This document shows, one piece after another, positions 34,163 through 43,382 of a DNA stretch of 48,640 nucleotides. This stretch comes from Leucobacter sp. Ag1 (GTDB lineage Bacteria > Actinomycetota > Actinomycetes > Actinomycetales > Microbacteriaceae), in the NCBI RefSeq assembly GCF_000980875.1, contig NZ_LAYO01000085.1:1-48640 (forward strand), written 5' to 3'. Each line of letters begins with the position of its first letter. Within the stretch, counting starts at the first letter, position 1. The position numbers and the translations under genes are program-made. The notes under the pieces were generated by a model that worked only from the letters and a program-made list of their open reading frames with translations, was not told where the DNA came from and did no database searches.

Positions 34163-35193
34163 CGGACCGCGCCTTCCGCTGCGAGACGGGCCGTGTCGCG
34201 CGCCTCGGCGTCGCGCACGGCGTCCGCCGATCCACCGGCGAGCACGGCCTCGACCTCGGCGGCGCTCGGCATGGCCGTGGAGCACTCGCGGCGGGTGGCG
34301 ACGATCGCGCCGGCCGCGTTCGCGTACTGCAGGATCCGTTCGAGCCCCCAGCCCTCGAGCAGGCCGTGGCAGAGGGCACCGCCGAACGCGTCGCCCGAGC
34401 CGAGGCCGTTCACGACCTCGACGAAGTGCGGCGGCACCTCGACGGTCTCGTCGGCGGTCTTCGCGAGCACGCCCTTGGGGCCCTGCTTCACGATGGCGAG
34501 ACGCACACCGCGTTCGAGCAGCGCGTCGGCGGCGCGCAACGGCTCGGTCTCGCCGACGGCGACCTCGCACTCCTCGCGGTTGCCGACGGCGACGGTCGCG
34601 TGCGCGATGGCGCGGGCCACCTGGGCGCTCGCCTCGGCGGGGTCCGGCCAGAACATCGGGCGGTAGTCGAGGTCGAGCACCGTGTGCTGCGCCGTCGGCG
34701 CGGGCGCTGCGCTGCGCGCTTCGAGCGCCGCGTGGTGGGCGGACCGGCTCGGTTCCTGGCTCAGTCCCGTGACGGTGAGCCAGAGGATCCGGGCGGCGCG
34801 AATCGCGTCGAGGTCGAGATCCTGCGGGGCGATCTCGAGGTCGGGCGCCTTGGGCTCGCGGTAGAAGTAGAGCGGGAAGTCGTCGGGCGGGAAGATCTCG
34901 CAGAAGGTGACGGGTGTGGCGTAGCGCGGGTCGACGCGCACCTCGCGCGGGTCGACGCCGAGGCGGGCGAGCTCCGCGAGGAGGTAACGGCCGAAGGGGT
35001 CGTCGCCGACGCGCGAGACGAGGGCGCTCGCGTGCCCGTAGCGCGCCGCGGCGACGGCGACGTTGGCGGCGGAGCCGCCGAGGTACTTGCCGAAGCTCGT
35101 GACCTCCTCGAGCCCGACGCCGTCCTGCAGCGGATACACATCGACGCCGAGGCGGCCCATCACCAGCGCGTCATCGGGATCCCGGTCAGCCAT
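34159..35193 (-). CDS. iolC: 5-dehydro-2-deoxygluconokinase
   Basis: PfkB-family kinase phosphorylating 2-deoxy-5-keto-gluconate. 344 residues. VMGRLGVDVYPLQ and GKYLGGSAANVAVAAARYGH are the N-terminal PfkB/IolC motif; VNGLGSGDAFGGALCHGLL carries the catalytic Asp268. First gene of a four-gene unit (iolC, barrel, iolB, iolD) with ATGA overlaps throughout. The IolR-like operator lies 38 bp upstream, divergent from the GntR gene. Confidence 0.95.
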   Translation of the reverse strand: MADRDPDDALVMGRLGVDVYPLQDGVGLEEVTSFGKYLGGSAANVAVAAARYGHASALVSRVGDDPFGRYLLAELARLGVDPREVRVDPRYATPVTFCEIFPPDDFPLYFYREPKAPDLEIAPQDLDLDAIRAARILWLTVTGLSQEPSRSAHHAALEARSAAPAPTAQHTVLDLDYRPMFWPDPAEASAQVARAIAHATVAVGNREECEVAVGETEPLRAADALLERGVRLAIVKQGPKGVLAKTADETVEVPPHFVEVVNGLGSGDAFGGALCHGLLEGWGLERILQYANAAGAIVATRRECSTAMPSAAEVEAVLAGGSADAVRDAEARDTARLAAEGAVR

Positions 35194-35230
35194 CGCCGAC
35201 CTCCTCTCGGGGCATCTTTGCCGTCACGTT

Positions 35231-35240
35231 TGTCCTAACA
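35231..35240. promoter_or_regulatory. IolR-like operator, iolC operon
   Basis: TGTCCTAACA, full match to KGWCHTRACA. Minus-strand TATTGT overlaps it as a probable -10 for iolC. Located between the divergent iolC and GntR genes, so it may serve both. Confidence 0.65.
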
Positions 35241-35335
35241 ATATCACTTTCTCGGGGTCCGTCCAGATGCGCAGCCGCCGGAATCCGCCGCGGGGCTCGC
35301 ACGAATCGGCGTAGGGTGGACTCACGTCTGGTTGT

Positions 35336-35350
35336 CCGCACAAAGTGCGG
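35336..35350 (+). repeat. small hairpin in the GntR leader
   Basis: CCGCAC-AAA-GTGCGG, an exact 6-bp inverted repeat that ends 4 nt before the AGGGGAGGAGGG ribosome-binding site. TAGGGT at 35312-35317 is the likely -10, so the hairpin would sit in the mRNA leader and could tune translation. Confidence 0.45.
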
Positions 35351-35367
35351 AAGGGGAGGAGGGCGAG

Positions 35368-36126
35368 ATGAGCGCAGAACCGGTGTGGCCCGAAGAGCTG
35401 TTCGTCGACCTCGACCGCAACGGCCCCGTGCCCCTCTACTACCAGGTGTCGTCCCGCCTGGAGGAGGCGATCCGCTCGGGCCGCATCCCCGCCGGCGCCC
35501 GCCTCGAGAACGAGATCTCGATCGGCGAGCGCCTCGGACTCTCGCGCCCGACTGTGCGCCGCGCGATCCAGGAGCTCGTCGACAAGGGCATGCTGGTGCG
35601 CCGCCGCGGGATCGGCACCCAGGTCGTGCAGGGCCGCGTCAGCCGCCCCGTCGAGCTCACGAGCCTGAACGAGGACCTGAGCCGCACCGGCCACGCCCCC
35701 ACCACCGAAGTGTTGGAGGTCGCGCGCGAGCCCGCGAGCGACGAGATCGCCGCGCAGCTCGGCGTCGAACCCGGCACCGAGGTGACCCGGATCCGCCGCC
35801 TGCGCCGGGCCGACGGCACCCCCATGGCCGTCCTCGTGAACTACCTGCCGCCCGAGTTCGCCGACCTCACCGCCGAACAGCTCTCGGAGCGCGGGCTCTA
35901 CGAGATCCTGCGCGCCCGCGGCATCGCGATCCGCATCGCCAATCAGACGATCGGCGCGCGCCGCACGCACGGCGACGAGGCCGAGCTGCTCGACATCGCG
36001 AAGGGCAGCCCGCTGCTCACCATGGACCGGGTCGCGTTCGACCACTCGGGCCGCGCGATCGAGGCCGGCCACCACTGCTACCGCCCCGACCTCTACTCGT
36101 TCGAGACCACGGTCGTCGCCCGCTAG
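35368..36126 (+). CDS. iolR: GntR family regulator with UTRA domain, probable inositol regulator
   Basis: HutC-subfamily regulator of 252 residues. The winged helix is LYYQVSSRLEEAIRSGRIPAGARLENEISIGERLGLSRPTVRRAIQELVDKGML; the UTRA effector domain includes LVNYLPPEFADL and GHHCYRPDLYSFE. A TTG at 35332 would add 12 residues, but GGAGGAGG 5-6 nt before ATG 35368 decides the start. It is divergent from iolC, the place of iolR in Corynebacterium, and three IolR-like sites lie before iol units. The symbol is inferred from context. Confidence 0.85.
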   Translation: MSAEPVWPEELFVDLDRNGPVPLYYQVSSRLEEAIRSGRIPAGARLENEISIGERLGLSRPTVRRAIQELVDKGMLVRRRGIGTQVVQGRVSRPVELTSLNEDLSRTGHAPTTEVLEVAREPASDEIAAQLGVEPGTEVTRIRRLRRADGTPMAVLVNYLPPEFADLTAEQLSERGLYEILRARGIAIRIANQTIGARRTHGDEAELLDIAKGSPLLTMDRVAFDHSGRAIEAGHHCYRPDLYSFETTVVAR

Positions 36127-36160
36127 GCTCGGCCGACCGGCTCGACGGAAGGATCCTCGG

Positions 36161-36940
36161 ATGAGCACCACCGATCCCGTCGCCGAACGCCGTCGCCGGG
36201 AGGCCGCGAAGCTCGGCGCGCCCCGGTACGCCGTCGCGCTCGTCATCAGCGGCGCGGTGATCGCGGCCGGCGCGGGAGTGCTCGCCGCCATGCTGCTCTC
36301 GTTCGGCGCCCTGGACGAGTTCACCGAGGCCGCCCCGTTCCCCTGGCCCGGGCTCGGCATGGTCATCGGGCTCCCCGCGATCATCATCGGCATGCTCGTC
36401 CACACCGGCTTCGCACGCAAGTACACCGGGCGGCTGCTGGCCTACCCGCTCGTCGGCCCGCTCACGCTCATGCTCGGCGGCGGCGCGATCGGCGGCTGGC
36501 TCGGCTGGTTCGGTTGGCCCGCGCCCTCCGGTTCCCGCCCGGGCGGACTCTGGTGGTTCCTCCCCGCCGGCCTCACCGTGCTGGCCGTGCTCTCGCTCAT
36601 CGCCGGGGCCCGCGGCAGGATCCGCACGCGCGCCGGGCAGCGCACCCTGGCCGGCGTCCTCACCACCGGCCGTATCACCGCGGGCGAGATCACCGCGATC
36701 CCCGAGATCAGCCCCGAATCCGGCGGACTCCTCGGCGAGATGGTCGTGCGCTTCGTCGACGATGCAGGCACGGAGCGCTGGGTGCAGCGGCTCGGGCAGT
36801 GGAAGCGCCACGAGCTGCCGAAGATGGGCGACACCGTCGCGGTCCTCTTCGACCCGACGGCTCCCGGCGACACGAAGCGGATCTGGATCGGTCCCGCCGA
36901 CGCCCGCACCGCCGAGGACTTCTCGCGCTGGAGCCTGTGA
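36161..36940 (+). CDS. membrane protein, DUF3592-like, unknown function
   Basis: 259 residues with a basic N-terminus and four TM segments (about 23-48, 63-84, 93-118, 131-148). A soluble C-terminal beta domain includes LTTGRITAGEITAIPEI and MGDTVAVLFDPTAPGDTKRIWIGP, which resembles the DUF3592 pattern of a short cytoplasmic sheet. It begins 34 bp after the GntR stop and may read through from it. No role in inositol use can be shown. Confidence 0.75.
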   Translation: MSTTDPVAERRRREAAKLGAPRYAVALVISGAVIAAGAGVLAAMLLSFGALDEFTEAAPFPWPGLGMVIGLPAIIIGMLVHTGFARKYTGRLLAYPLVGPLTLMLGGGAIGGWLGWFGWPAPSGSRPGGLWWFLPAGLTVLAVLSLIAGARGRIRTRAGQRTLAGVLTTGRITAGEITAIPEISPESGGLLGEMVVRFVDDAGTERWVQRLGQWKRHELPKMGDTVAVLFDPTAPGDTKRIWIGPADARTAEDFSRWSL

Positions 36941-36966
36941 CACCTCCGCGGCTCCCCCGGAAACGC

Positions 36967-37004
36967 CGAACGGGCGGGCGGTCCGAGGACCGCCCGCCCG
37001 TTCG
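36967..37004. terminator. bidirectional terminator between DUF3592-like gene and iolA
   Basis: 18-bp exact stem (36967-36984 with 36987-37004), very GC-rich, with CGAA/TTCG at its foot. It lies between convergent stops at 36940 and 37039. Confidence 0.88.
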
Positions 37005-37038
37005 CGGAGCTCACCGGCGCGGAGCCGGCGGACGCAGA

Positions 37039-38547
37039 CTAGTCGTTCTGCGGGAAGCCGAGGTTGATGCCGCCGTGGGTGGCGGGATCGAGCCAGCGGC
37101 TGGTGATCGCCTTCTCGCGGGTGAAGAACTCGAAGCCGTGCACGCCGTACGCCTTCGCATCGCCGAACAGCGAGGCCTTCCAGCCGCCGAAGGAGTGGTA
37201 GGCGACCGGCACGGGGATCGGCACGTTGATGCCGATCATGCCGACCTGGATCTCGCGCTGGAAGCGGCGGGCCGCCCCGCCGTCGTTCGTGAAGATCGCG
37301 GTGCCGTTGCCGAACTGGCCCGAGTTGATGAGCTCGACGCCCTCGTCGAAGGACTTCACGCGCACGACCTCGAGCACCGGGCCGAAGATCTCCTCGGTGT
37401 AGGCGCGCGACGTGGTGGGGATGTTGTCGATCAGGGTGGGGCCGACGAAGAAGCCCTCCTCGTGACCCTCGACCGCGAAGCCGCGACCGTCGACCACGAT
37501 GGTCGCGCCGTCCGCCTCGGCGATGTCGATGTAGCCGGTGATCTTGTCGCGGTGCACGTCGGTGATGACCGGGCCCATGTCGGGCTCGGGGCTCGACGCA
37601 CCGTTGCCGATGTTGAGCTTGCCGATGCGCTCGACGATCTTCGCGATGAGCTCGTCAGCGACGGGCTCGACCGCGAGCACGACCGAGATGGCCATGCAGC
37701 GCTCGCCCGCGGCGCCGTAGCCCGCGTTGATCGCCTGGTCAGCGACGAGGTCGAGGTCGGCGTCGGGCAGAACCAGCATGTGGTTCTTGGCACCGCCGAG
37801 CGCCTGCACGCGCTTGCCGTTCTTCGACGCGTTCTCGTAGATGTACTGCGCGATCGGGGTCGAGCCGACGAACGAGATCGACTGCACCTCGGGGGCGTTC
37901 AGCAGGCCGTCGACGGCGAGCTTGTCGCCGTTGAGCACGGTGAAGACGCCGTCGGGAAGACCGGCCTCCTTCCAGAGCTCGGCCATCCAGAGCGCGGCCG
38001 ACGGATCCTTCTCGCTCGGCTTCACGACGACCGAGTTGCCCGCGGCGATCGCGATGGGGAAGAACCACATCGGCACCATGGCGGGGAAGTTGAAGGGCGA
38101 GATGATGCCGACGACACCCAGGGGCTGCTTGATCGAGTAGACGTCGATGCCGGTCGAGGCGTTCTCCGAGAAGGCGCCCTTGATGAGGTGCGGGAACCCG
38201 GTGGCGAGCTCGACGACCTCCTGGCCGCGGAGGATCTCGCCCATGGCGTCCGAGACGACCTTGCCGTGCTCGGCGGTGATGATCTTCGCCAGCTCGGGCT
38301 TGCGCGCGTTGAGCAGCTCGCGGAAGTTAAAGAGGACGGTCTGGCGCTTCGCGATGGAGTACTCGCTCCAGATCTCGTAGCCGCGCTGCGCCGAGGCGAT
38401 GGCCTCGTCGATCTCGGCCTGGTCGGCGAGGGCGACCTGCGCCTGCACCTGGCCGGTGGCGGGGTTGTAGACGGGTGCGGTGCGGCCGCTGGTCGAGGGG
38501 CGGCGTGCGCCATCGATCCAGTGCGGGATCACGGTGGTCTCGGTCAT
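37039..38547 (-). CDS. iolA: CoA-acylating methylmalonate/malonate-semialdehyde dehydrogenase
   Basis: Converts malonate semialdehyde (last inositol intermediate) to acetyl-CoA and CO2, also valine-derived methylmalonate semialdehyde. 502 residues. GIISPFNFPAMVPMWFFPIAIA is diagnostic for the MMSDH subfamily; the catalytic Cys284 is in AAGERCMAIS, and GGAKNHMLVLPDADLD follows the MMSDH pattern. The start follows GGAAG by 7 nt. Monocistronic; I see no IolR-like site in the 259 bp upstream, so regulation may differ from the other iol units. Confidence 0.95.
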   Translation of the reverse strand: MTETTVIPHWIDGARRPSTSGRTAPVYNPATGQVQAQVALADQAEIDEAIASAQRGYEIWSEYSIAKRQTVLFNFRELLNARKPELAKIITAEHGKVVSDAMGEILRGQEVVELATGFPHLIKGAFSENASTGIDVYSIKQPLGVVGIISPFNFPAMVPMWFFPIAIAAGNSVVVKPSEKDPSAALWMAELWKEAGLPDGVFTVLNGDKLAVDGLLNAPEVQSISFVGSTPIAQYIYENASKNGKRVQALGGAKNHMLVLPDADLDLVADQAINAGYGAAGERCMAISVVLAVEPVADELIAKIVERIGKLNIGNGASSPEPDMGPVITDVHRDKITGYIDIAEADGATIVVDGRGFAVEGHEEGFFVGPTLIDNIPTTSRAYTEEIFGPVLEVVRVKSFDEGVELINSGQFGNGTAIFTNDGGAARRFQREIQVGMIGINVPIPVPVAYHSFGGWKASLFGDAKAYGVHGFEFFTREKAITSRWLDPATHGGINLGFPQND

Positions 38548-38806
38548 CGCTGTGCTTCCTTCGCGTGCATCGTTGGGTGCGGCTGTTCGTGCGTCGCGCG
38601 GCCGGCGCGGCGCATCGTGGGGTCGCGGGCGAACCGCGAGCTCCGACGAGTTCGAGCGTAGATCAGTCGGCCCGCTCGCGCAGGGGGCGCGGGGCGGTCT
38701 CACGGGGTTTCGCGCCGACTTCCTGACACGGTGTCCGGCCGCTTCGGAGTGGCCGAACACTCTGGTGCGGATCGCTTACCAGGAGCGGGATCCGCGCGAG
38801 GTGACG

Positions 38807-40054
38807 TCAGGGACAGTTTGTCCGGTCGAGCAGGGTGCGGTACGCGGCGAGCAGGTGCTCGGCCGAGCGGTCCCAGCCGTGCGCGAGGGCGAATCGGCGC
38901 GCTTCCTCACCCATCCGCTCCAGCCGCACGCGATCCCGCAGCAGCACCTCGATCTCGTCGGCCCAGGCCTCGGCGCTCGCGCCGTCGGGCAGCAGCACGC
39001 CCGTCACGCCGTCGCGCACGGCCTCGCGCAGCCCGCCCACCTCGCGGGCGATCACGGGGACCCCCGACGCGGCGGCCTCGAGCGCCACGAGCCCGAAGGT
39101 CTCGGTGTGCGAAGGCACGAGCATCAGGTCGGCCTGCCGGATCCGCTCGGCCAGCTCGGTGCGGCGCAGCGCACCGTCGAACGCGGTCGTCGAGACCATG
39201 CCCGCGTCGACGACGGCGGCGTGCAGAGCGCGCGCGTAGTCGTCGCCGTCGGGCGGCGGAGCGCCCACGATCCGGAGCACCGGGCGCCGCTCGGCCGCGA
39301 TGAGCGAGATCGCGGCGACGGCGAGGTCGAAGCCCTTGAGCGGGTGCAACCGGCCGACGACGATCACCTCGGGGCGTCCGCCCCGCTCGATCCAGTCGCG
39401 CTGCTCGGCGCACTCCGCGGTCTCGCAGGGGTGGAAGCGCTCGGTATCGACGCCGAGCGGCACGACCGCGATGCGCTCGGGATCGCCGCCGAGGCGACAC
39501 TCGATGGTGCGCCGCTCGGCCTCGCTCACGGCGAGCAGCAGGTCCGCCTCGCGGGCGAGCCGCTGCTCCCCCGCCTCGCGGCCGGGCGATTCGGCCCGTT
39601 CGCCGTCGCCGAGCGGGCTCTCGTGCGGCGCCGCGATGGAGTGGTAGCTCTGCACGAGCGGGATGCCGGTCGCACGGGCCACGGGCAGGGCGGCGATGCC
39701 CGAGAACCAGTGCTCGGCGTGCAGCAGGTCGGCGGGGTGCTCGGCCAGTTCGGCGGCGAGCGCCCGACCGAAGTCGTCCATCACGGCCTCGTGGTCGCCC
39801 TTGGCGAGCAGGCGCGCGGGCCCGGCGTCGAGGTGCACGACCGTCAGGTTCGCGCGCGTCTCGACGCGGGCGGGCACCTCGGGGTCGGCGCGCCGGGTCA
39901 GGATCCGGACCTCGTGGCCGGCGTCGGCCAGCGCCTCGGCCTGGGCGCGCACGGCGACGTTCATGCCGCCGGCGTCCTTCGTACCCGGGACGTCGAGGGG
40001 GGAGGTGTGCAGCATCACGAACGCGATGCGGAGCGCGGGCTGGCGTGAGGTCAC
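38807..40054 (-). CDS. mshA: glycosyltransferase family 4, MshA-like
   Basis: GT-B glycosyltransferase of 415 residues. LHTSPLDVPGTKDAGGMNV is the MshA N-terminal motif; GGRPEVIVVGRLHPLKGFDL and SHTETFGLVALEAAASGVPVIA (E-x7-E) complete the fold. MshA couples UDP-GlcNAc to 1L-myo-inositol-1-phosphate, the first step of mycothiol synthesis. Slightly shorter than the usual 430-480, so a paralogue with another acceptor is possible. GTG start: TACCCT on the minus strand (40061-40066) is 6 nt upstream, so it is likely leaderless; GGAGG abuts the codon too closely for a normal ribosome site. Confidence 0.8.
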   Translation of the reverse strand: MTSRQPALRIAFVMLHTSPLDVPGTKDAGGMNVAVRAQAEALADAGHEVRILTRRADPEVPARVETRANLTVVHLDAGPARLLAKGDHEAVMDDFGRALAAELAEHPADLLHAEHWFSGIAALPVARATGIPLVQSYHSIAAPHESPLGDGERAESPGREAGEQRLAREADLLLAVSEAERRTIECRLGGDPERIAVVPLGVDTERFHPCETAECAEQRDWIERGGRPEVIVVGRLHPLKGFDLAVAAISLIAAERRPVLRIVGAPPPDGDDYARALHAAVVDAGMVSTTAFDGALRRTELAERIRQADLMLVPSHTETFGLVALEAAASGVPVIAREVGGLREAVRDGVTGVLLPDGASAEAWADEIEVLLRDRVRLERMGEEARRFALAHGWDRSAEHLLAAYRTLLDRTNCP

Positions 40055-40116
40055 CCTCCGAGGGTATCGGGCCGCGGGCGCGCTCGAATTGTTGCGCCCG
40101 TTAAGTACGTGTCAAG

Positions 40117-40137
40117 GATAATTTGATAGCCTATAAA
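40117..40137 (+). promoter_or_regulatory. AT-rich promoter of hipBA
   Basis: The only markedly AT-rich stretch in this part (40105-40150) contains GATAAT (40117-40122) and TATAAA (40132-40137), both good -10 sequences, and a short ATAG-C-CTAT dyad (40126-40134). Likely the autoregulated toxin-antitoxin promoter. Confidence 0.55.
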
Positions 40138-40173
40138 TCATGCTTTGACCGCACTTATGCCAAGGGGGTTCAG

Positions 40174-40470
40174 GTGGGACTGCCGACGACCGCGCAGGAG
40201 GACGCCGCGAAGATCGGCGATGCGCTCCGCCGCTGGAGACTCGTGCACGACCTCCCCGCGAGGGTGGTGGCGGACCGCGCCGGCATCTCGCTCGACACGC
40301 TCCGCTCCCTCGAACGGGGAGACGGCACCGGGGCTCGCTTCGGTGCCGTGCTCGCGGTCGCCCGGGTGCTCGGGATCCAGGAGCGGATCTTCGATGCGGT
40401 CGAGCCGCTGAACACCGAGCTCGGGCTGCTCCGTGCCGACCGCATGCGACGGAAACGAGCCCCGCGGTGA
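40174..40470 (+). CDS. hipB: HipB-like helix-turn-helix antitoxin
   Basis: 98-residue Xre-type protein: IGDALRRWRLVHDLPARVVADRAGISLDTLRSLERGDGTGARFGAVLAVARVLGI is a standard HTH_XRE fold; the basic tail RADRMRRKRAPR could contact DNA or HipA. I take GTG 40174 because AAGGGGG lies 5 nt upstream; a TTG at 40123 would add 17 residues with no family match. Its stop overlaps the hipA start (GTGA), the usual HipBA arrangement. Confidence 0.88.
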   Translation: MGLPTTAQEDAAKIGDALRRWRLVHDLPARVVADRAGISLDTLRSLERGDGTGARFGAVLAVARVLGIQERIFDAVEPLNTELGLLRADRMRRKRAPR

Positions 40471-41720
40471 CCGCGGTCGATGTCTCCGTGCAGCTTCCGT
40501 CCGGAACGGAGATCCCGGCGGGGGTGCTCCGCGAGGAGCCCTCGCCGACGGGAGGCGCGCCCTTCGTCTCCTTTCGCTATCACGCGGAGTACCTGGCGGC
40601 CCCGGGGAGCTACGCGCTCTCGCCGGAGCTCCACCTCGACACCGGGTTGCAGCGGCCGCCGGTGCATCGCCCGATGTTCCTGGGGTTCGAGGATGCCGGC
40701 CCCGATCGCTGGGGGCGGGACCTGCTGCAGGAAGAAGAACGCCTGCTCGCGAGACACGATGGTCGGCCGTACGGTCGCTTGAGCGCGCTCGATTCGCTCC
40801 TGCGCGTGTCCGACAGCACCCGCCAAGGGGCGGTCCGATTCTGGAGCGACGGCGCCCCGCTCGGCCGCAGCGCGCTCCCCGATCGCGTGGACACCGTGGA
40901 CTGGCCCCGGTTGCTCGCGGCCGCCGCCGATGCCGAGGCCGGGCGCAACGTGGCCGCCGCGCTCGAGATCCTGTTCCAGTTCGGTTCGGCTTCTCCCGGC
41001 GGCGCGCGGCCGAAGGTGCAGGTCACCGACGACAGCGGGAGCCTCTGGCTCGCCAAGGTCCCGGCCCACGGGGACCGCTGGGATGTGTCGCTCTGGGAGG
41101 AGGTCACCCTCACCCTCGCGGCCCGCGCCGGGATCCGCGTTCCGCCGCATCGCCTCGAGCGCGTCGGTGAAGGACGTTCGATCCTGCTGCTGCGGCGCTT
41201 CGATCGCGAGGACGGTCGACGCATCGGGTACCGCTCCGCGCGCACCCTGCTGCAGCTCGACGATCATGAGATCGACCGTCGAAGCTACACGGACCTCGCA
41301 GGCGCCCTGCGCCGGACGGCGAGCACGGAGGACGTGCACGAGCTGTTCCGCCGCGTCGCGTTCACCCTGCTCGTGGGCAACCTCGACGACCACATGCGGA
41401 ACCACGGTCTGCTGCGCACGAAGACGGGCTGGCGGCTCTCGCCCATGTTCGACGTCAACCCGCACTGGGGGTCGGGCTTCGATTCGACTCCGATCGTCCC
41501 CTCCGGGCCCACCCGACGACGCGAGATCCACGAACTGCTCGACGTCGCGGACGCGTTCGATCTGAGCACGGACACCGCGATGACGATCCTGCGGGAGGTC
41601 GAATACGCGACTCGAGACTGGGCCGCCACCGCGATCGGCGCCGGTGCCGAGCAGGAGAACCTCGAACCGTTCGCCGCGCTGTTCGACGGCCCCGCACGGG
41701 ACTGGGTGCGGAACCGGTGA
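40467..41720 (+). CDS. hipA: HipA-like serine/threonine kinase toxin
   Basis: 417 residues, HipA family, which in E. coli phosphorylates glutamyl-tRNA synthetase and induces dormancy. SGSLWLAKVPAHGDRWDVSLWEEVTLTLAARAGI corresponds to the ATP-binding Lys and helix; GNLDDHMRNHGLL (305-317) is the catalytic N-x-D/D-H-x2-N loop and LSPMFDVNPHW the metal-binding DVNP motif. The kinase core is complete, so the toxin is presumably active; the glycine-rich loop GSASPGGARPK is also present. GTG start overlapping hipB. Confidence 0.92.
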   Translation: MTAVDVSVQLPSGTEIPAGVLREEPSPTGGAPFVSFRYHAEYLAAPGSYALSPELHLDTGLQRPPVHRPMFLGFEDAGPDRWGRDLLQEEERLLARHDGRPYGRLSALDSLLRVSDSTRQGAVRFWSDGAPLGRSALPDRVDTVDWPRLLAAAADAEAGRNVAAALEILFQFGSASPGGARPKVQVTDDSGSLWLAKVPAHGDRWDVSLWEEVTLTLAARAGIRVPPHRLERVGEGRSILLLRRFDREDGRRIGYRSARTLLQLDDHEIDRRSYTDLAGALRRTASTEDVHELFRRVAFTLLVGNLDDHMRNHGLLRTKTGWRLSPMFDVNPHWGSGFDSTPIVPSGPTRRREIHELLDVADAFDLSTDTAMTILREVEYATRDWAATAIGAGAEQENLEPFAALFDGPARDWVRNR

Positions 41721-41732
41721 CCCCGAACCGCC

Positions 41733-41785
41733 AGTGAACGCATCGAGCCCCCATCCGATCCGGATGAGGGTTCGACGCGTTCACT
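41733..41785. terminator. long imperfect hairpin between hipA and ABC exporter genes
   Basis: Arms 41733-41756 and 41762-41785 (24 nt each) pair with two mismatches and one G-U. They begin AGTGAACGC and end GTTCACT. Located between convergent stops 41720 and 41810, it can terminate both transcripts, but it is longer than usual and may be a REP-like element. Confidence 0.7.
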
Positions 41786-41809
41786 CGCGCGGGCCGGCTG
41801 GCGCCCGCA

Positions 41810-42570
41810 CTACGAGATCTTCTTGCGGTAGATGACGATCGCGAAGGCGTAGGCCAGCACGAGGATCCCCACCATCCAGGCGAGCGCGATCCAGATGCTC
41901 CCGCCCACCGGTTGGCCGGCGAACAGGTCGCGGATCGTGTTCACGATCGAGGTGACGGGCTGGTTCTCGGCGAACCAGGCGACCGGCGCGGGCATCGAGG
42001 AGGTCGGCACGAACGCCGAGCTGATGAACGGCAGGAAGATCAGCGGGTAGCTGAACGCGCTCGCGCCGTCGACCGTCTTGGCCGAGAGCCCGGCGATCAC
42101 CGCGAGCCAGGTGAGCGACAGGGTGAACAGCACCAGTATCCCGGCGACCGCCAACCAGGCCCCGACGGAGGCTCCGGTGCGGAACCCCATCGCGAACGCG
42201 ACACCGACGACGATCGCGACCGAGACGATGTTCGCGACGAGCGAGGTGAGCACGTGCGCCCAGAGCACGCTCGATCGGGCGATCGGCATGGACTGGAAGC
42301 GTTCGAAGATGCCGCCCTGCAGGTCGAGGAACAGCCGGTACGAGGTGTACGCGATGCCCGACGCGATGGTGATGAGCAGGATCCCGGGGAGCATGTAGTT
42401 GATGTACGACTCGGAGGATCCGGTGCGGATCGCGCCGCCGAGCACGTAGACGAACAGCAGCATGAGCGCGATCGGGGTCACCGCGGTGGTGATGATCGTG
42501 TCGGGACTGCGCAGGATGTGACGCAGCGAGCGCCCGGTGAGCACGCGGGTGTCGCTGAGGACGTGAGCGG

Positions 42571-42574
<4 letters not shown>
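41810..42574 (-). CDS. ABC-2 type transporter permease (DrrB-like)
   Basis: Permease of 254 residues with six TM segments, ABC2_membrane family: LLFVYVLGGAIRTGSSESYINYMLPGILLITI and GGIFERFQSMPIARSSVLWAHVL are typical of daunorubicin-type exporters. LIFLPFISSAFVPTSSMP is the conserved C-terminal element. ATG overlaps the ATPase stop (ATGA). Together they should form a (2+2) exporter for a drug or lipid. Confidence 0.93.
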
Positions 42575-43380
<806 letters not shown>

Positions 43381-43382
43381 GA

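Noticed and set aside
38701..38735. IolR-like site before iolA (GACACGGTGTC near 38726)
   Set aside because: It is an 11-bp dyad but does not fit KGWCHTRACA nor overlap a TAWTGT box.
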